Source: Microcoleus sp. FACHB-831 (GTDB lineage Bacteria; Cyanobacteriota; Cyanobacteriia; Cyanobacteriales; FACHB-T130). From it: a DNA stretch of 64,000 nucleotides. The notes below the pieces were generated by a model. It ran no database searches and was not told where the DNA came from. It saw nothing but the letters and a program-made list of their open reading frames with translations. Made by a program: the position numbers and the translations under genes. The stretch spans positions 124,001-188,000 of the forward strand of contig NZ_JACJON010000068.1 of the NCBI RefSeq assembly GCF_014695585.1, written 5' to 3'. Position 1 is the stretch's first letter. Every line of letters starts with the position of its first letter. Below are positions 35,478 through 44,733 of the stretch, one piece after another.

Positions 35478-36530
35478 ATGGAAATACGCGGCGTTTGGCT
35501 TACAAACACAGATAGCAGAGTGCTTCGTTCAAAACAAAGCATTACTGAAGCGATGGAATTCCTAGCCCAAACGGGATTTAATGTCGTCTTTCCCGTCGTC
35601 TGGAATAAGGCATTTACACTCTATCCCAGTCAAGTCATGCGCGATCGCTTCGGCGTAGAAATTGACCCTCTTTACAAAGGTCGCGACCCCTTAGCCGAAC
35701 TCGTTGTAGAGGCAAAACGAGTTGGCCTTGCAGTCATTCCTTGGTTTGAATATGGCTTCGCCAGTTCTTACAACCAAAATGGCGGACATTTGTTAGCTAA
35801 AAAACCAGAATGGGCGGCTCGTGATAGTGGGGGAAACCTGTTAAAAAAGAATAACTTCGAGTGGCTGAATGCCCTCGATCCTGAAGTGCAAGATTTCCTG
35901 TTGAGCTTAGTTCTAGAAGTTGCTAGAAACTACGATATTGACGGCATCCAAGGGGATGACCGAATGCCCGCGCTCCCTAGCGAAGGTGGCTACGACACCA
36001 AAACCGTCCAACGTTATAAACAGCAATTTAATCAAAACCCCCCATCTAACCCAAAAGAGCAACAATGGCTACAGTGGCGTGCTGATATTCTCACCGACTT
36101 TTTGGTTCGCCTCTATCAAGAAGTCAAAGCTATCAATCCAGATATATTGGTATCATTGGCTCCCAGTGTTTACGATTGGGGACTTAGGGAATATCTCCAA
36201 GATGCTAAATGTTGGATAGACAGAGGTCTAGCTGATATGATCCATCCGCAGCTATATCGTCGCGACTTCCGCAGCTATAGAATCCTGGTAGATAGGCTAA
36301 TTACTCAACAATTTACCGCCCAACAGTTGCCCCAGTTAGCACCAGGTATTCTGATAAAACTAGGCTCGTCTTATCGCATCACGCCGGAACATCTTTTACA
36401 GGTTATTGAGTATAACCGTTCTTGCGGTATCCAAGGGGAAGTTTTCTTCTTTTATGAAGGTTTGCGAGATGACAATGACGCCTTAGCAAAGGTGCTGCGA
36501 TATGGCCCTTATGCCAAGCCCGCTTCATAA
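35478..36530 (+). CDS. Family 10-like glycoside hydrolase (GHL10/DUF187-type)
   Basis: A 350-residue TIM-barrel protein. EIRGVWLTNTDS at the start, then FNVVFPVVWNKA, VIPWFEYGFA, YDIDGIQGDDR and DMIHPQLYRRDF mark successive strands. The acidic pair in DGIQGDD and the Glu in WFEYG are candidates for catalysis. No signal peptide is seen, though relatives are often secreted. Substrate unknown, probably a polysaccharide. Confidence 0.88.
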   Translation: MEIRGVWLTNTDSRVLRSKQSITEAMEFLAQTGFNVVFPVVWNKAFTLYPSQVMRDRFGVEIDPLYKGRDPLAELVVEAKRVGLAVIPWFEYGFASSYNQNGGHLLAKKPEWAARDSGGNLLKKNNFEWLNALDPEVQDFLLSLVLEVARNYDIDGIQGDDRMPALPSEGGYDTKTVQRYKQQFNQNPPSNPKEQQWLQWRADILTDFLVRLYQEVKAINPDILVSLAPSVYDWGLREYLQDAKCWIDRGLADMIHPQLYRRDFRSYRILVDRLITQQFTAQQLPQLAPGILIKLGSSYRITPEHLLQVIEYNRSCGIQGEVFFFYEGLRDDNDALAKVLRYGPYAKPAS

Positions 36531-36761
36531 CCAAGTGAAAAGCTACCCAAAGTTTTGGCGAGTGAATATAGGCAAATTAAATGTGGAACATCTTAAAATT
36601 TTGGATTTTAGATTTTAGATTGAGTAAATCTTAGGTAAACAACGAAGTCGCGTGCAAAATTCACCCAAGATGCATTAAAAAATTAACACTTTATATCATT
36701 AGGGCTTAATCTGGCTACATTTTAATTTCCTGCTGGTAAAGCGTTTGAATTCAAAATGTTA

Positions 36762-37574
36762 TTACACCGCTACCAGCAGCGATGCATAAATGGCTGCACC
36801 AAGGGCAAAACCCCAAAAGCGGCTTTCGCGGTCTTCAGGGAGTTCTTCTTTAAGGACGTTAAGGACGATACCTCCTGCTAAGAAAGCGAAGAGGACAGCG
36901 ATCGCCGCTTCGTGAATTTCGCTCCCCCGCCCGATCGCCCATCCCACGATAATAGCTGCGGCTAATATCCACCGACCCACGCGATCGTAGTAACTTTTAT
37001 GATTGTCGCGCAGCCCCTTGTCGTTGACTATAAAATGCAAAGCCATTGCAAAGAAAAATAGAAACAGACTTTGCACCCCCGGTTCCTCCCGGTGCAGCAG
37101 CAGGTAGCCAATGAGGGCGTTGTAAACAGCAAATGAGGCAATGTGCAGCCAGAAAATTCCCGCCTCTGTCACATCTCCGTTTCCCGCTTCTTGGTTGCGT
37201 TGGCGCGATACCTTAGCAGTTCGTTCCAGTCCGTAAAACACAGCTACGCCAAAAAGTGTCACTAAATAAACGTGGTGTTCCAGAAAGGAAAGGCCCTCGC
37301 CTACCGCCTGCTTAATTGTCGCCTGCGCCGCACTCAGTTCGGGGAGGATATGGACAAAAACATAGGCAACCGATACGCCACTGCTTATAGAAAGCCACAA
37401 GCTGCGAGGAGTAGCGTCGAGAAAGCGCAGTTTGCCGGAGAAGAGATGCACCAGAGCCAAACCGACTGCAAGGAGTCCAGAAAGTATCAGTAACTCAGGG
37501 CTAGATAATGACGTTTCTGCAACTGCTATTTCCATTGCTGATAAGGATTCAGACCGCCCGATCCAAGCCACCAT
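36762..37574 (-). CDS. ZIP-like multi-pass membrane protein
   Basis: A 270-residue protein with seven to eight hydrophobic segments. VSVAYVFVHILPEL resembles the metal-binding helix 4 of ZIP zinc transporters, and the ending GGIVLNVLKEELPEDRES fits the cyanobacterial group annotated ZIP-like. A histidine-bearing loop is also present. It is the last of a run of leftward membrane-protein genes. Zinc transport is inference. Confidence 0.72.
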   Translation of the reverse strand: MVAWIGRSESLSAMEIAVAETSLSSPELLILSGLLAVGLALVHLFSGKLRFLDATPRSLWLSISSGVSVAYVFVHILPELSAAQATIKQAVGEGLSFLEHHVYLVTLFGVAVFYGLERTAKVSRQRNQEAGNGDVTEAGIFWLHIASFAVYNALIGYLLLHREEPGVQSLFLFFFAMALHFIVNDKGLRDNHKSYYDRVGRWILAAAIIVGWAIGRGSEIHEAAIAVLFAFLAGGIVLNVLKEELPEDRESRFWGFALGAAIYASLLVAV

Positions 37575-37752
37575 AGAGACAATACGACCTTCAGCTCGTT
37601 ATGTTTGTTAGACCCGAATGAAACCCGCTCTAACACTATTTCAACGACTGATATATTAATGAAAATAATTAGCTTCTATCTTCAGCATGATAGGGTTTGG
37701 ACACAAGCGTGTCCTCCTATTAGCCGATTTTTCTCTTACAATTTCGCTCGTT

Positions 37753-38343
37753 TCAGGTATGGCGCGATCGCTTAGTCTCCTCGTCAGCGCGATCGCCAGA
37801 TTCGGGGCGAATTCGATCTTGCAATCCCCACAGGCTGACCAGTGCGGCTAGTGCAGCCCCGATGCTATCCATAATTAAGTCAACAATCGTGTCATCAATA
37901 TCATTAATAACTGCGATCGCCCACTCAAATATCTCCCAAATGGCACCGATAGCAATTCCAAAGCTGGCAATAGTCAAAAGATAGAGTATGGGGTGGCTGC
38001 GGAAAATACTCAGCATCGGGCTATAGACCAGAAAACTCAACGCCAGCGTGATGGAAAAAGTTGTAAATGCGTGGGTAATTTCGTCGTATGGCCCAGGTTG
38101 GTAAAATAAACCCCAAACCCAGCCAGCCGCATTCACCAACGCTGCTATTACAAACAGGAAATCGAACAGAGTTGGCAGGCGATCGTCCATAATAACGAAA
38201 GCCAACGAAGCAGCCAAAAAGCCGACTAGCGTAACCACACCTAGCACTTTGCCCTGATATATGGCAAATATGACGGCTAGGCCAAGCAAAAATTGTCCTA
38301 CCCAAGCTGCTATTCGATAACCCCGCCAATTGGTACTCGGCAT
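37753..38343 (-). CDS. DUF2238-like membrane protein
   Basis: A 196-residue protein with five or six hydrophobic segments. The pattern GPYDEITHAFTTF, then GAIWEIFEWAI and DTIVDLIMDSIGA, matches the DUF2238/YjdF membrane family by eye. Function unknown. The C-terminal 25 residues are charged and probably cytosolic. It is 206 bases from the channel gene upstream, same strand. Confidence 0.75.
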   Translation of the reverse strand: MPSTNWRGYRIAAWVGQFLLGLAVIFAIYQGKVLGVVTLVGFLAASLAFVIMDDRLPTLFDFLFVIAALVNAAGWVWGLFYQPGPYDEITHAFTTFSITLALSFLVYSPMLSIFRSHPILYLLTIASFGIAIGAIWEIFEWAIAVINDIDDTIVDLIMDSIGAALAALVSLWGLQDRIRPESGDRADEETKRSRHT

Positions 38344-38550
38344 TGCTTTTTCCTTTTAAATATTTAATGGCAATAATATTCTTAGCCTTGCATAAATAAG
38401 CCTTCAGCGAATATTTTTGAGTGTTAAGTTTTAAAAGTGGAAAGAAGGAAAAACTTCACTTATATCGCGTGTTTTTAAGTTTAGGGAGTTTAACTCAAAA
38501 CAAGAGGCGGAGCTTCTTTTGCTCCGCTCATAACTCAAAATTCATAACTA

Positions 38551-39348
38551 TTAAGCTTCTGGATTTTGACGGTTAAGCGCCTGAATATCAGCCCGCAATG
38601 CGGCGATCTCTTCGTGCAGTGCTGCAATAGACTTCGCACCTGCTACCTCTGCCTCTTCATTCTCTGCATCGCGACCTACAAAGAATGTGGCAAGCGTAGC
38701 CGTCACGTAGCCAAATACGGCAAACGCATACAGCGATAGGATTAAGCAAAGTACCCGACCCTCTGGAGTTTGCGGCCAGTATTCAGATCCCATCGTTGTC
38801 ATCAGCATCGCCGTCCACCACAGTGCAGCACCGTAGTTATTCAGTCCGCCTCCTTCGGGGGTGTTGCTTTCAAATGCATACATCCCTGCGGCTCCAACCA
38901 GCGTCACCACTAGCGTTAGCGCGACAACGTAGCCGAAGCCGCGACGATTCATGCTAGCTCTGAGCGCACTCATGCCGCGATTCAAAGAACTGATGACACG
39001 CACCAGCCGCAGTCCCCGCGTGGCTCTGAGTACGCGGAGAACTCGCGAAATTCGGAAGACGCGCAATGCTGGCAATAGCAGGGACAGAGCTGCTAGCCAG
39101 TTTTGCTTCAAATAGGCGATTTTGTGAGGAGCCAGAAAGAATCGCAGCGCAAAGTCAAGCACAAAGGCGATCCAGATCGCGTTGCTGATAACTTCAAGCA
39201 GGGGATTTAATCCCCAAATTAGTTCCACGATCAACAACGCCAACCACCCAAAGCCAAGCAACAGCATGGGTGTTTCCAGTAAATCTTCTAACTGTTCTAG
39301 AACCTCGTTGCGTTCTTTGTTTAGCTGCCTTTTTTCAGATGTACTCAT
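38551..39348 (-). CDS. Voltage-gated-type ion channel with non-canonical selectivity filter
   Basis: A 265-residue protein with six membrane segments in the Kv pattern. S4 is clear: about seven Arg at three-residue steps in VFRISRVLRVLRATRGLRLV. The pore loop reads TTMGSEYWP instead of the TVGYGD of potassium channels, so ion selectivity cannot be assumed. A coiled coil closes the C-terminus (IAALHEEIAALRADIQALN) and could tetramerise the channel. It lies 5 bases from the DUF2254 gene in the same operon-like run. Confidence 0.85.
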   Translation of the reverse strand: MSTSEKRQLNKERNEVLEQLEDLLETPMLLLGFGWLALLIVELIWGLNPLLEVISNAIWIAFVLDFALRFFLAPHKIAYLKQNWLAALSLLLPALRVFRISRVLRVLRATRGLRLVRVISSLNRGMSALRASMNRRGFGYVVALTLVVTLVGAAGMYAFESNTPEGGGLNNYGAALWWTAMLMTTMGSEYWPQTPEGRVLCLILSLYAFAVFGYVTATLATFFVGRDAENEEAEVAGAKSIAALHEEIAALRADIQALNRQNPEA

Positions 39349-39353
39349 ATTCT

Positions 39354-40685
39354 TTATCGCTGGTCTAGTGCCTTAATTGCCTCCAAATATCGCTCCTCAA
39401 CATCCTGGCGATCGCACTCCTCGGTTATTCCCTCGCGGCTACCGCGCTCGATTTTTTGAGCATGACGCAAAAGTGCGGCGCGGTCTTTCTTGTTGCTGGT
39501 GCGCGTTGCAATTAGCGCGATCGCTTCTAGCAACCGCATCGTTACCGCTGCGTCTGAGCTTCCGTAGTGGCGAATCTGGTTAAAAGCATCGTCGGTTAAC
39601 TCAGCAAATGTCACCGTAGAGGCAATTACCCGCAGGTTGTTGTCTTCGTCGTAGCGGTAGGGGGAGGGAAAATCTTTTTCGGCTAAGCGGCAGAGTGCGG
39701 CACTCAGTTGGTCAATACAGCGAATCGCGGTGAACGGATCGTTGATTCCAGGGGAGATGGCTCGAAGGGCGACTTCAACTAGCTGGTTGACACAAAACTC
39801 TACATCTTGCTGCTCGGTGCGTTGCTTGCCTAGAATGAACGCATCGTCGATCTGCTTGGTGAGCTTCCGATTCACTCGTTCCCCAGGCCAAACCATTACC
39901 AGTTCGCATCCTTCGACGACAAACTTGCCGGGGCGATTTTTGACACGCAACAACAGGTCATGCGACTTGGCGATTTTCATCAACCGCTCGTCATCAATTG
40001 CCTGGATATAACCGCTGCTAGTTGCCAGGATAGGCGAGGCTTCTTGGTCGAAATTTGTGGGAATTTCTTCCACCCACCGTTGCTTGTGACCCCGCATACC
40101 ATGCCCGATTTTCTCTGGGAATAGGTGATCGATCGTCCGATCCAAATCGCTGCCAACTTCCCCGATGACGTGCCACAACTGAATTGAAATGGAGGCGTGA
40201 TGAATAAAGTAAATCAACACGCCAATACTGGCGATCGCCAGCACAACGCCCACTGTCACCGAAATTTGCGGCACAAATGCGTTGTACTCCTCTCCCCGGA
40301 TGGTTCGCAGTATCAGCAAGCAGTAGATAAAAGTGGCGATGAATGTGCCCAGCACTACTTGATTCCCCGTATCTTGCATAAAGTTACGCAGCAGTCTGGG
40401 GCCGAACTGCGAGGAAGCTAAACTGAGGGCAACCAGCACGATCGAGAAGGCGGTACCAGCTACGGTAATCATGGAACCAGCGACGGTGGAAAGCAGCGTG
40501 CGTGCCCCGTCTGCGCCGCCAGTGTAGATCCAGCCCAAATTCTCCCTCGACCCCGACGTGCCTGCCCGATCGAGGTTCAGCATTGCAAATGCTAGGGCGA
40601 TCGCTATAGTTGCCATCAGTGTCGGCACAAACCAATAGCTGGAGTGCAGCGAGTCCCAAAGTTTGCTCAACTTAATTTTGTTCAT
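39354..40685 (-). CDS. DUF2254 membrane protein
   Basis: A 443-residue protein with four N-terminal hydrophobic segments up to about residue 170 (landmarks YWFVPTLMATIAIALAF, TAFSIVLVALSLASSQFGPRLL) and a soluble C-terminal half containing a predicted sensor-like beta region (ILATSSGYIQAIDDERLMKIA). This matches DUF2254. Function unknown. Its ATG overlaps the stop of the MscS tail remnant (ATGA), showing that the two genes were once directly coupled. Confidence 0.85.
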   Translation of the reverse strand: MNKIKLSKLWDSLHSSYWFVPTLMATIAIALAFAMLNLDRAGTSGSRENLGWIYTGGADGARTLLSTVAGSMITVAGTAFSIVLVALSLASSQFGPRLLRNFMQDTGNQVVLGTFIATFIYCLLILRTIRGEEYNAFVPQISVTVGVVLAIASIGVLIYFIHHASISIQLWHVIGEVGSDLDRTIDHLFPEKIGHGMRGHKQRWVEEIPTNFDQEASPILATSSGYIQAIDDERLMKIAKSHDLLLRVKNRPGKFVVEGCELVMVWPGERVNRKLTKQIDDAFILGKQRTEQQDVEFCVNQLVEVALRAISPGINDPFTAIRCIDQLSAALCRLAEKDFPSPYRYDEDNNLRVIASTVTFAELTDDAFNQIRHYGSSDAAVTMRLLEAIALIATRTSNKKDRAALLRHAQKIERGSREGITEECDRQDVEERYLEAIKALDQR

Positions 40686-40825
40686 CTGCCATTGTTAGCA
40701 GTTTGAGCGCCGTTACCATCTCTTTGGGCACGCATTTCCGCCAATTTTCTCAGCGAACCGCCGATGCTGCGCGGTTTTGGTACTTCTTTATTACCAGCAG
40801 GCCATCCTTCGCGCTGACGAGAGCG
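40682..40825 (-). pseudogene. Orphaned C-terminal tail of the MscS gene
   Basis: In the frame shifted by one from the MscS gene, 47 codons with no start codon encode RSRQREGWPAG, VPKPRSIGG and a basic end, then a TGA that overlaps the DUF2254 ATG. From memory, related cyanobacterial MscS proteins continue after TEETDG with a tail of this kind (RQREGWPAG). The tail would have been joined to the MscS gene before the repeat insertion at 40826-40853. Confidence 0.65.
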
Positions 40826-40853
40826 AATGCGCTTACGCGCACGCTTCGCTAAC
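40826..40853. repeat. 28-bp repeat insertion in the MscS 3' end
   Basis: On the minus strand the segment begins GTTAGCGAAGCGTGCGCGTA and carries the in-frame TAA that ends the MscS protein. Its GCG-rich word is a familiar dispersed cyanobacterial repeat. Its ends are judged from where coding similarity to the conserved tail stops and resumes. Confidence 0.5.
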
Positions 40854-41717
40854 GCCGTCTGTCTCTTCGGTTTGGTCGTGGAATAGGATCTGCTGCGTTG
40901 GGTATGGCATATCGATGCCGTTTGCAGTTAGTTTCTTCTTGATTGCAGTCAGAACCTTATCCTGTGAATAAAGAACATCTGCGCGTCGCGGGGGGTGAAC
41001 CCACCATCTAGCGCGGATATTGACGGTACTCTCAGCTAAATCTACTACAAGCGCATCTGGGTGAGGATCTTTTAACACGCCATCCACGCTGGCGATCGCT
41101 TCTAAAATCAACTCCTTTGCAATGTCGATGTCGTCGCCGTAGCCGATGCCAATGTCATACTCCAGCCTCCGATTATCGAAGGCAGTATTAACTGTCACCG
41201 AATTAGTAAAAAGTTCAGAATTCGGAATCACGATGCGACGACCATCATAAGTTTTGATGGTCGTGGCTCGCGTTTCGATGCTTTCGACCGTTCCCTCGAA
41301 ATCTTTGAAAACAATCTGGTCATTAATCCGAAACGGTTCGGTCAACAGAATCAGAATACCAGCTAGGAAGTTTTGGAGAATATCTCGAAACGCAAAACCA
41401 ATCGCAACACCGCTAATCCCCAGCAATTGAACCAAATCGCCTGCCTTGAATGACGGGATGAGAATAGATAACGCGACAAATAGACCGACTAAAATTGTAA
41501 TTCCTTGCGCCAAGCGTCCGAGTACCATCCCTAGATTCCGAGCATGGCGATAATGTCGAGTAACCTTTTTGACGAGGGATTTTAGCGTTCTCGCGGCGTA
41601 AAAAAATACCGCAAATACGATTAATGCCAACACCATATTTGGCAGCAGGATAATCAGGCTGTCGATCATTCCCTGAATCTTATCCCATGCTATTGATACA
41701 GATGCTTGGGGATTCAT
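40833..41717 (-). CDS. Small-conductance mechanosensitive channel (MscS family)
   Basis: A 294-residue channel. Three N-terminal hydrophobic segments (residues 17-125) end in the pore helix GISGVAIGFAFRDILQNFLAGI, followed by the MscS beta domain (GTVESIETRATTIKTYDGRRIVIPN) and the C-terminal domain. It opens on membrane tension to release solutes. The ATG at 41717 has GGAGG upstream. The end after TEETDG (VSEACA) comes from an inserted repeat and replaces a longer tail still present in another frame downstream. The channel core is complete, so it is probably functional. Confidence 0.9.
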   Translation of the reverse strand: MNPQASVSIAWDKIQGMIDSLIILLPNMVLALIVFAVFFYAARTLKSLVKKVTRHYRHARNLGMVLGRLAQGITILVGLFVALSILIPSFKAGDLVQLLGISGVAIGFAFRDILQNFLAGILILLTEPFRINDQIVFKDFEGTVESIETRATTIKTYDGRRIVIPNSELFTNSVTVNTAFDNRRLEYDIGIGYGDDIDIAKELILEAIASVDGVLKDPHPDALVVDLAESTVNIRARWWVHPPRRADVLYSQDKVLTAIKKKLTANGIDMPYPTQQILFHDQTEETDGVSEACA

Positions 41718-42065
41718 AACACCTCCGTGCTAAACAATGTCAATTCTAATTAAATGCGAATTTTTTGTAATGGTTGCAGCAAGAAGGGCGTAAAGTTTCT
41801 ATATTGAAAGTTTATTGTCGAGCCACGCTATTAGTAAGTCATGTCAAACTTATCCCTGTTAGCGCAATTCAGAACCCTTGCTATCCTCTAGAGCGGAAAA
41901 AATATGTAGCGTATTTTATTGCTTTAAAATACTTATCTTTGGAGCGTGCAAAGTCACGCGCTAGGAAATTTTCATGCGTCGCGTTGTAGTTTATTCCCCT
42001 AACGCCTGACTTGCGAAAGAAGGCTTGAAGTGATGGGGGGAGAGTAAGTTAGAAATAAAAAGCAA
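41718..42065. other. Intergenic region upstream of the MscS gene
   Basis: AT-rich promoter space for the leftward MscS gene. No gene supported; a 71-residue frame here has unlikely composition. Confidence 0.5.
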
Positions 42066-42100
42066 AAGGCAAAAGAGAAGAAACTTATTTCTTTTGCCTT
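42066..42100 (-). terminator. Intrinsic terminator of the repeat-rich lipoprotein gene
   Basis: AAGGCAAAAGA and TCTTTTGCCTT form an 11-bp stem 10 bases beyond the stop at 42110; T-rich sequence follows on the minus strand. Confidence 0.65.
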
Positions 42101-42109
42101 GTTACTTGT

Positions 42110-42835
42110 TTATGACTTCTTAAACGTGATTTTGTCTGCTTGCAGGTAGACCGCTTGGCTCTGTAGCTGTTGGGCTTCTGTGGCGCTCAAACCCCATTGT
42201 TTCTGGGCTAGATCGGCGGGGGGCATCGGCTTTAGCACACCCGTTAAATTGAGCGTCTGTCCTGACTTGACAACAACTTTATTTTCAGCGCTGCCTTTGT
42301 CCAATGCCGGGTCGAGAACAACTGCCAGTTGTTCGTTATTGCTTCGGCCAACCCAGAAGGGGCGATCGCCAATTACACTTTGAACTTTCACCTCTGTAAA
42401 TTGCACCCGCCTGTTGGCAAGAGACTGGGGATCTGGTGCGGTGGTAATAACTACTACATCGGTGATTGGTTCAGTAATAACGACAGTAGTGGCAGCAGGC
42501 GACGGGGACGGGCTAGCCGTAGCACCAGTAGTTGAAGCGGGCGATGGTGACGTTGTAGGGACGACGACTACCGTAGTTGAAGCGGGCGATGGTGATGTTG
42601 TAGGGACGACGACTACCGTAGTTGAAGCAGGCGATGGTGACGGGCTGGGACTGACGGCAACTGGTGATGGGCTGGGACTGACGGCAACTGGTGATGGGCT
42701 GGGACTGACGACGACAACATCAGGATTGTTTGATGATTGGTCGCCACAAGCGGCGATCGCACCTGCTACAAGTGCCAGCATTGTTACCCTGCTAATCCAT
42801 GCCCGTACAGTAACAAAATTATTATTCTTTTTCAT
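42110..42835 (-). CDS. Lipoprotein with Ser-Pro/Thr-Val repeats
   Basis: A 241-residue lipoprotein (lipobox AIAAC, Cys30). Residues 37-115 are low-complexity repeats of VAVSPSPSP and SPSPASTTVVVVPTT. The C-terminal 105 residues (FTEVKVQSVIGDRPFWVG, VVLDPA, LTGVLKPMPP) form an OB-like beta domain found in cyanobacterial envelope or stress proteins; role unknown. It is transcribed away from the PRC-barrel gene at 43512. Confidence 0.78.
   Translation of the reverse strand: MKKNNNFVTVRAWISRVTMLALVAGAIAACGDQSSNNPDVVVVSPSPSPVAVSPSPSPVAVSPSPSPSPASTTVVVVPTTSPSPASTTVVVVPTTSPSPASTTGATASPSPSPAATTVVITEPITDVVVITTAPDPQSLANRRVQFTEVKVQSVIGDRPFWVGRSNNEQLAVVLDPALDKGSAENKVVVKSGQTLNLTGVLKPMPPADLAQKQWGLSATEAQQLQSQAVYLQADKITFKKS
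42537..42720. repeat. Coding tandem repeats (45-bp and 27-bp units)
   Basis: Two nearly identical 45-bp units (42537-42581, 42582-42626) encode 15 residues each. A second series of about 2.7 27-bp units (42642-42715) encodes VAVSPSPSP. All are in frame in the lipoprotein, so slippage would change linker length without frameshift. Confidence 0.8.
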
Positions 42836-43511
42836 TGTTTTTAACCCTCTTTGTCACCATGCCTTTCTTGTTTTACTAGAGCCGCAGGGACATTTTTTGA
42901 TATTTTGGATAGACCTTGATAGGCTTACCTTAGAGAGTTTTAGAGCGATCGCGCTTCCCTCTAATGGAATACCGAACAGTGTCGATGTGGTAATGTACGA
43001 AAACGCGCTATAATGGAGTTTTAAGCTTATATTAAAGCTTATTTGCTGCTAATTGCGGCTCGCCGAACACGCTGACCAACTCAACGGCGTGGAATAAATA
43101 TTTGCTGTAGTAATTGTGGTTGAATTGCGCGGGCGATAAAAAGGGGCGATCGCCGCAACAGATTTATTGCCAAAATCCGCGCCCAGCCCTCTTTGTTAAG
43201 GGGGAGGGAGAATAATGATTATTACTTCCCCCATCAACCGAGGGAAGGTAAGAGGGTTATTTGGAATTAGGCAAAATATTTAATAGTAAAGCGCGATCGC
43301 CAGTGGTTTAATGTAATTTCCCGTGCAGATAATTACTAAATACCACTCTATATCATCAGCCTATTATTTAACTATGCAAATAATTCGCTATACTGCCACT
43401 GTCTTAGGTATCAAATATAAAATCATTTTAACTCATACCCTAGCAAGATGGAGTAATCTGAGAAATTTTTAGGCTAGTTAATGAGCGATATAAAAAATGG
43501 AGGGAAATAAC
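42836..43511. other. 676-bp divergent intergenic region
   Basis: No gene seen. It includes a G/C-rich repeat remnant near 43193-43260 and AT-rich sequence before 43512, where promoters for the lipoprotein and the PRC-barrel gene must lie. Confidence 0.55.
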
Positions 43512-44417
43512 ATGGCTCTTTACAAACTGGCAGATTTTGATGCAGATTACCAAGACAGTTTTGGCGGTGATGACATCAAGGGATATGATGTCTACGCAAG
43601 CATAAATGATGAGAAAATTGGCACCGTCAAAGATATCATGGTTGATGACGCAGGCAATTTTCGTTATTTAGTAGTTGATACAGGATTCTGGGTTTTTGGA
43701 AAGCAAGTATTACTACCAATTGGCCGTTCTCGCATCGATGCTAGCAACCGCCGCGTTTACGCTGTAGGATTTACCAAAGAGCAAGCGGAACAGTTACCCG
43801 AACTCAACGACGACCTGAAGATTGATGACGATCATGAAGAGCAGGTGAGGGGAGTTTACCGCAACTCAACAGTAGAGCCATCTGCGGACGTATCGCCAAC
43901 TTTAGCATCTACAGCATCTACACCCTCTGTAAATCCTCTGACAGGTACTGTCGCCGATCGGACGGATAGCTACGATTACGACCGAGAGCCGTCTTTGTAC
44001 GCTATGAACGATAACGATCATCAAACTCTCAAACTGTACCAAGAACGTCTGGTTGCAAATAAACAGCGCGTTAAGACAGGAGAAGTATCGGTTGGAAAGC
44101 ATATTGAAACCGAAACTACACGGGTTTCAGTACCAGTTGAAAGAGAGCGAGTTGTGATCGAACGTGTTACTCCAACTGATGCAGGAACAGCAGTTTCTCC
44201 TGGCGCAAATGTGTTTAACCAAGGGGAAGTCGCACACGTAGAAATCTACGAAGAAACACCTGACATCCATAAGGAAGCTTTTGTGCGTGAGGAAGTCAGA
44301 GTCAAGAAAGTAGTAGATCGCGACACTGTTAACGCCGAAGAACAGCTTCGTCGGGAAGAGTTAGATGTGAATACTAATGCAGGCGATCGCCCTGGTATTA
44401 ACACACCCAATGTATAG
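43512..44417 (+). CDS. PRC-barrel and DUF2382 stress-type protein
   Basis: A 301-residue soluble protein. Residues about 20-100 are a PRC-barrel domain (IGTVKDIMVDDAGNFRYLVVDTGFW). After an acidic and Ser/Thr-rich linker, residues about 180-285 form a DUF2382 (YsnF-like) domain: LKLYQERLVANKQRVKTGEV, ETTRVSVPVERERVVIERV. The latter domain often occurs in stress-induced proteins. The ATG at 43512 has GGAGGG directly upstream, so the ATG at 43497 is rejected. Confidence 0.87.
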   Translation: MALYKLADFDADYQDSFGGDDIKGYDVYASINDEKIGTVKDIMVDDAGNFRYLVVDTGFWVFGKQVLLPIGRSRIDASNRRVYAVGFTKEQAEQLPELNDDLKIDDDHEEQVRGVYRNSTVEPSADVSPTLASTASTPSVNPLTGTVADRTDSYDYDREPSLYAMNDNDHQTLKLYQERLVANKQRVKTGEVSVGKHIETETTRVSVPVERERVVIERVTPTDAGTAVSPGANVFNQGEVAHVEIYEETPDIHKEAFVREEVRVKKVVDRDTVNAEEQLRREELDVNTNAGDRPGINTPNV

Positions 44418-44465
44418 GTTTTCCAAGAGTACGATTTAGCGCTTCGATATACTCTTGAGTGAGTT

Positions 44466-44505
44466 AAAAATAAATCCCCACTGTCACCAGTGGGGATTTA
44501 TTTTT
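44466..44505 (+). terminator. Strong intrinsic terminator
   Basis: 18-bp perfect arms (44466-44483 and 44488-44505; core ATCCCCACTG) around TCAC and ending in T5, 48 bases after the PRC-barrel gene. The A/T symmetry lets it work in both directions. Confidence 0.9.
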
Positions 44506-44733
44506 AAGGCAAATATCATCGGAAAATCATTAATGTGTTTCGTCGTCATGGTTTTTCCTCTATTGTCAAAACCCTGCCAATAGTCGCCCATGACTGACAC
44601 CAAATTTTCATCTTTTTACTACGATGAATTCGCCCTACCCCAATGGGGGGATTTGGGGAAACCCCCAAATCCCAATCTTTCCAGTTAAATGTGGGTGGCG
44701 AGATTGAGCCTCTCCCACTGGAGAGGTGAATAA
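44506..44733. other. Intergenic region with G/C-rich repeat remnants
   Basis: No gene supported. Near 44640-44690 there are words such as CCCCAATGGGGGGATTTGGGG, a kind of short repeat spread between cyanobacterial genes; the frame at 44546-44743 is an artefact of it. Confidence 0.5.

Noticed and set aside
42414-43013. 199-codon frame opposite the repeat lipoprotein
   Set aside because: It is the mirror of the minisatellite coding sequence (Gly-Asp repeats) and lacks a family or a start signal.
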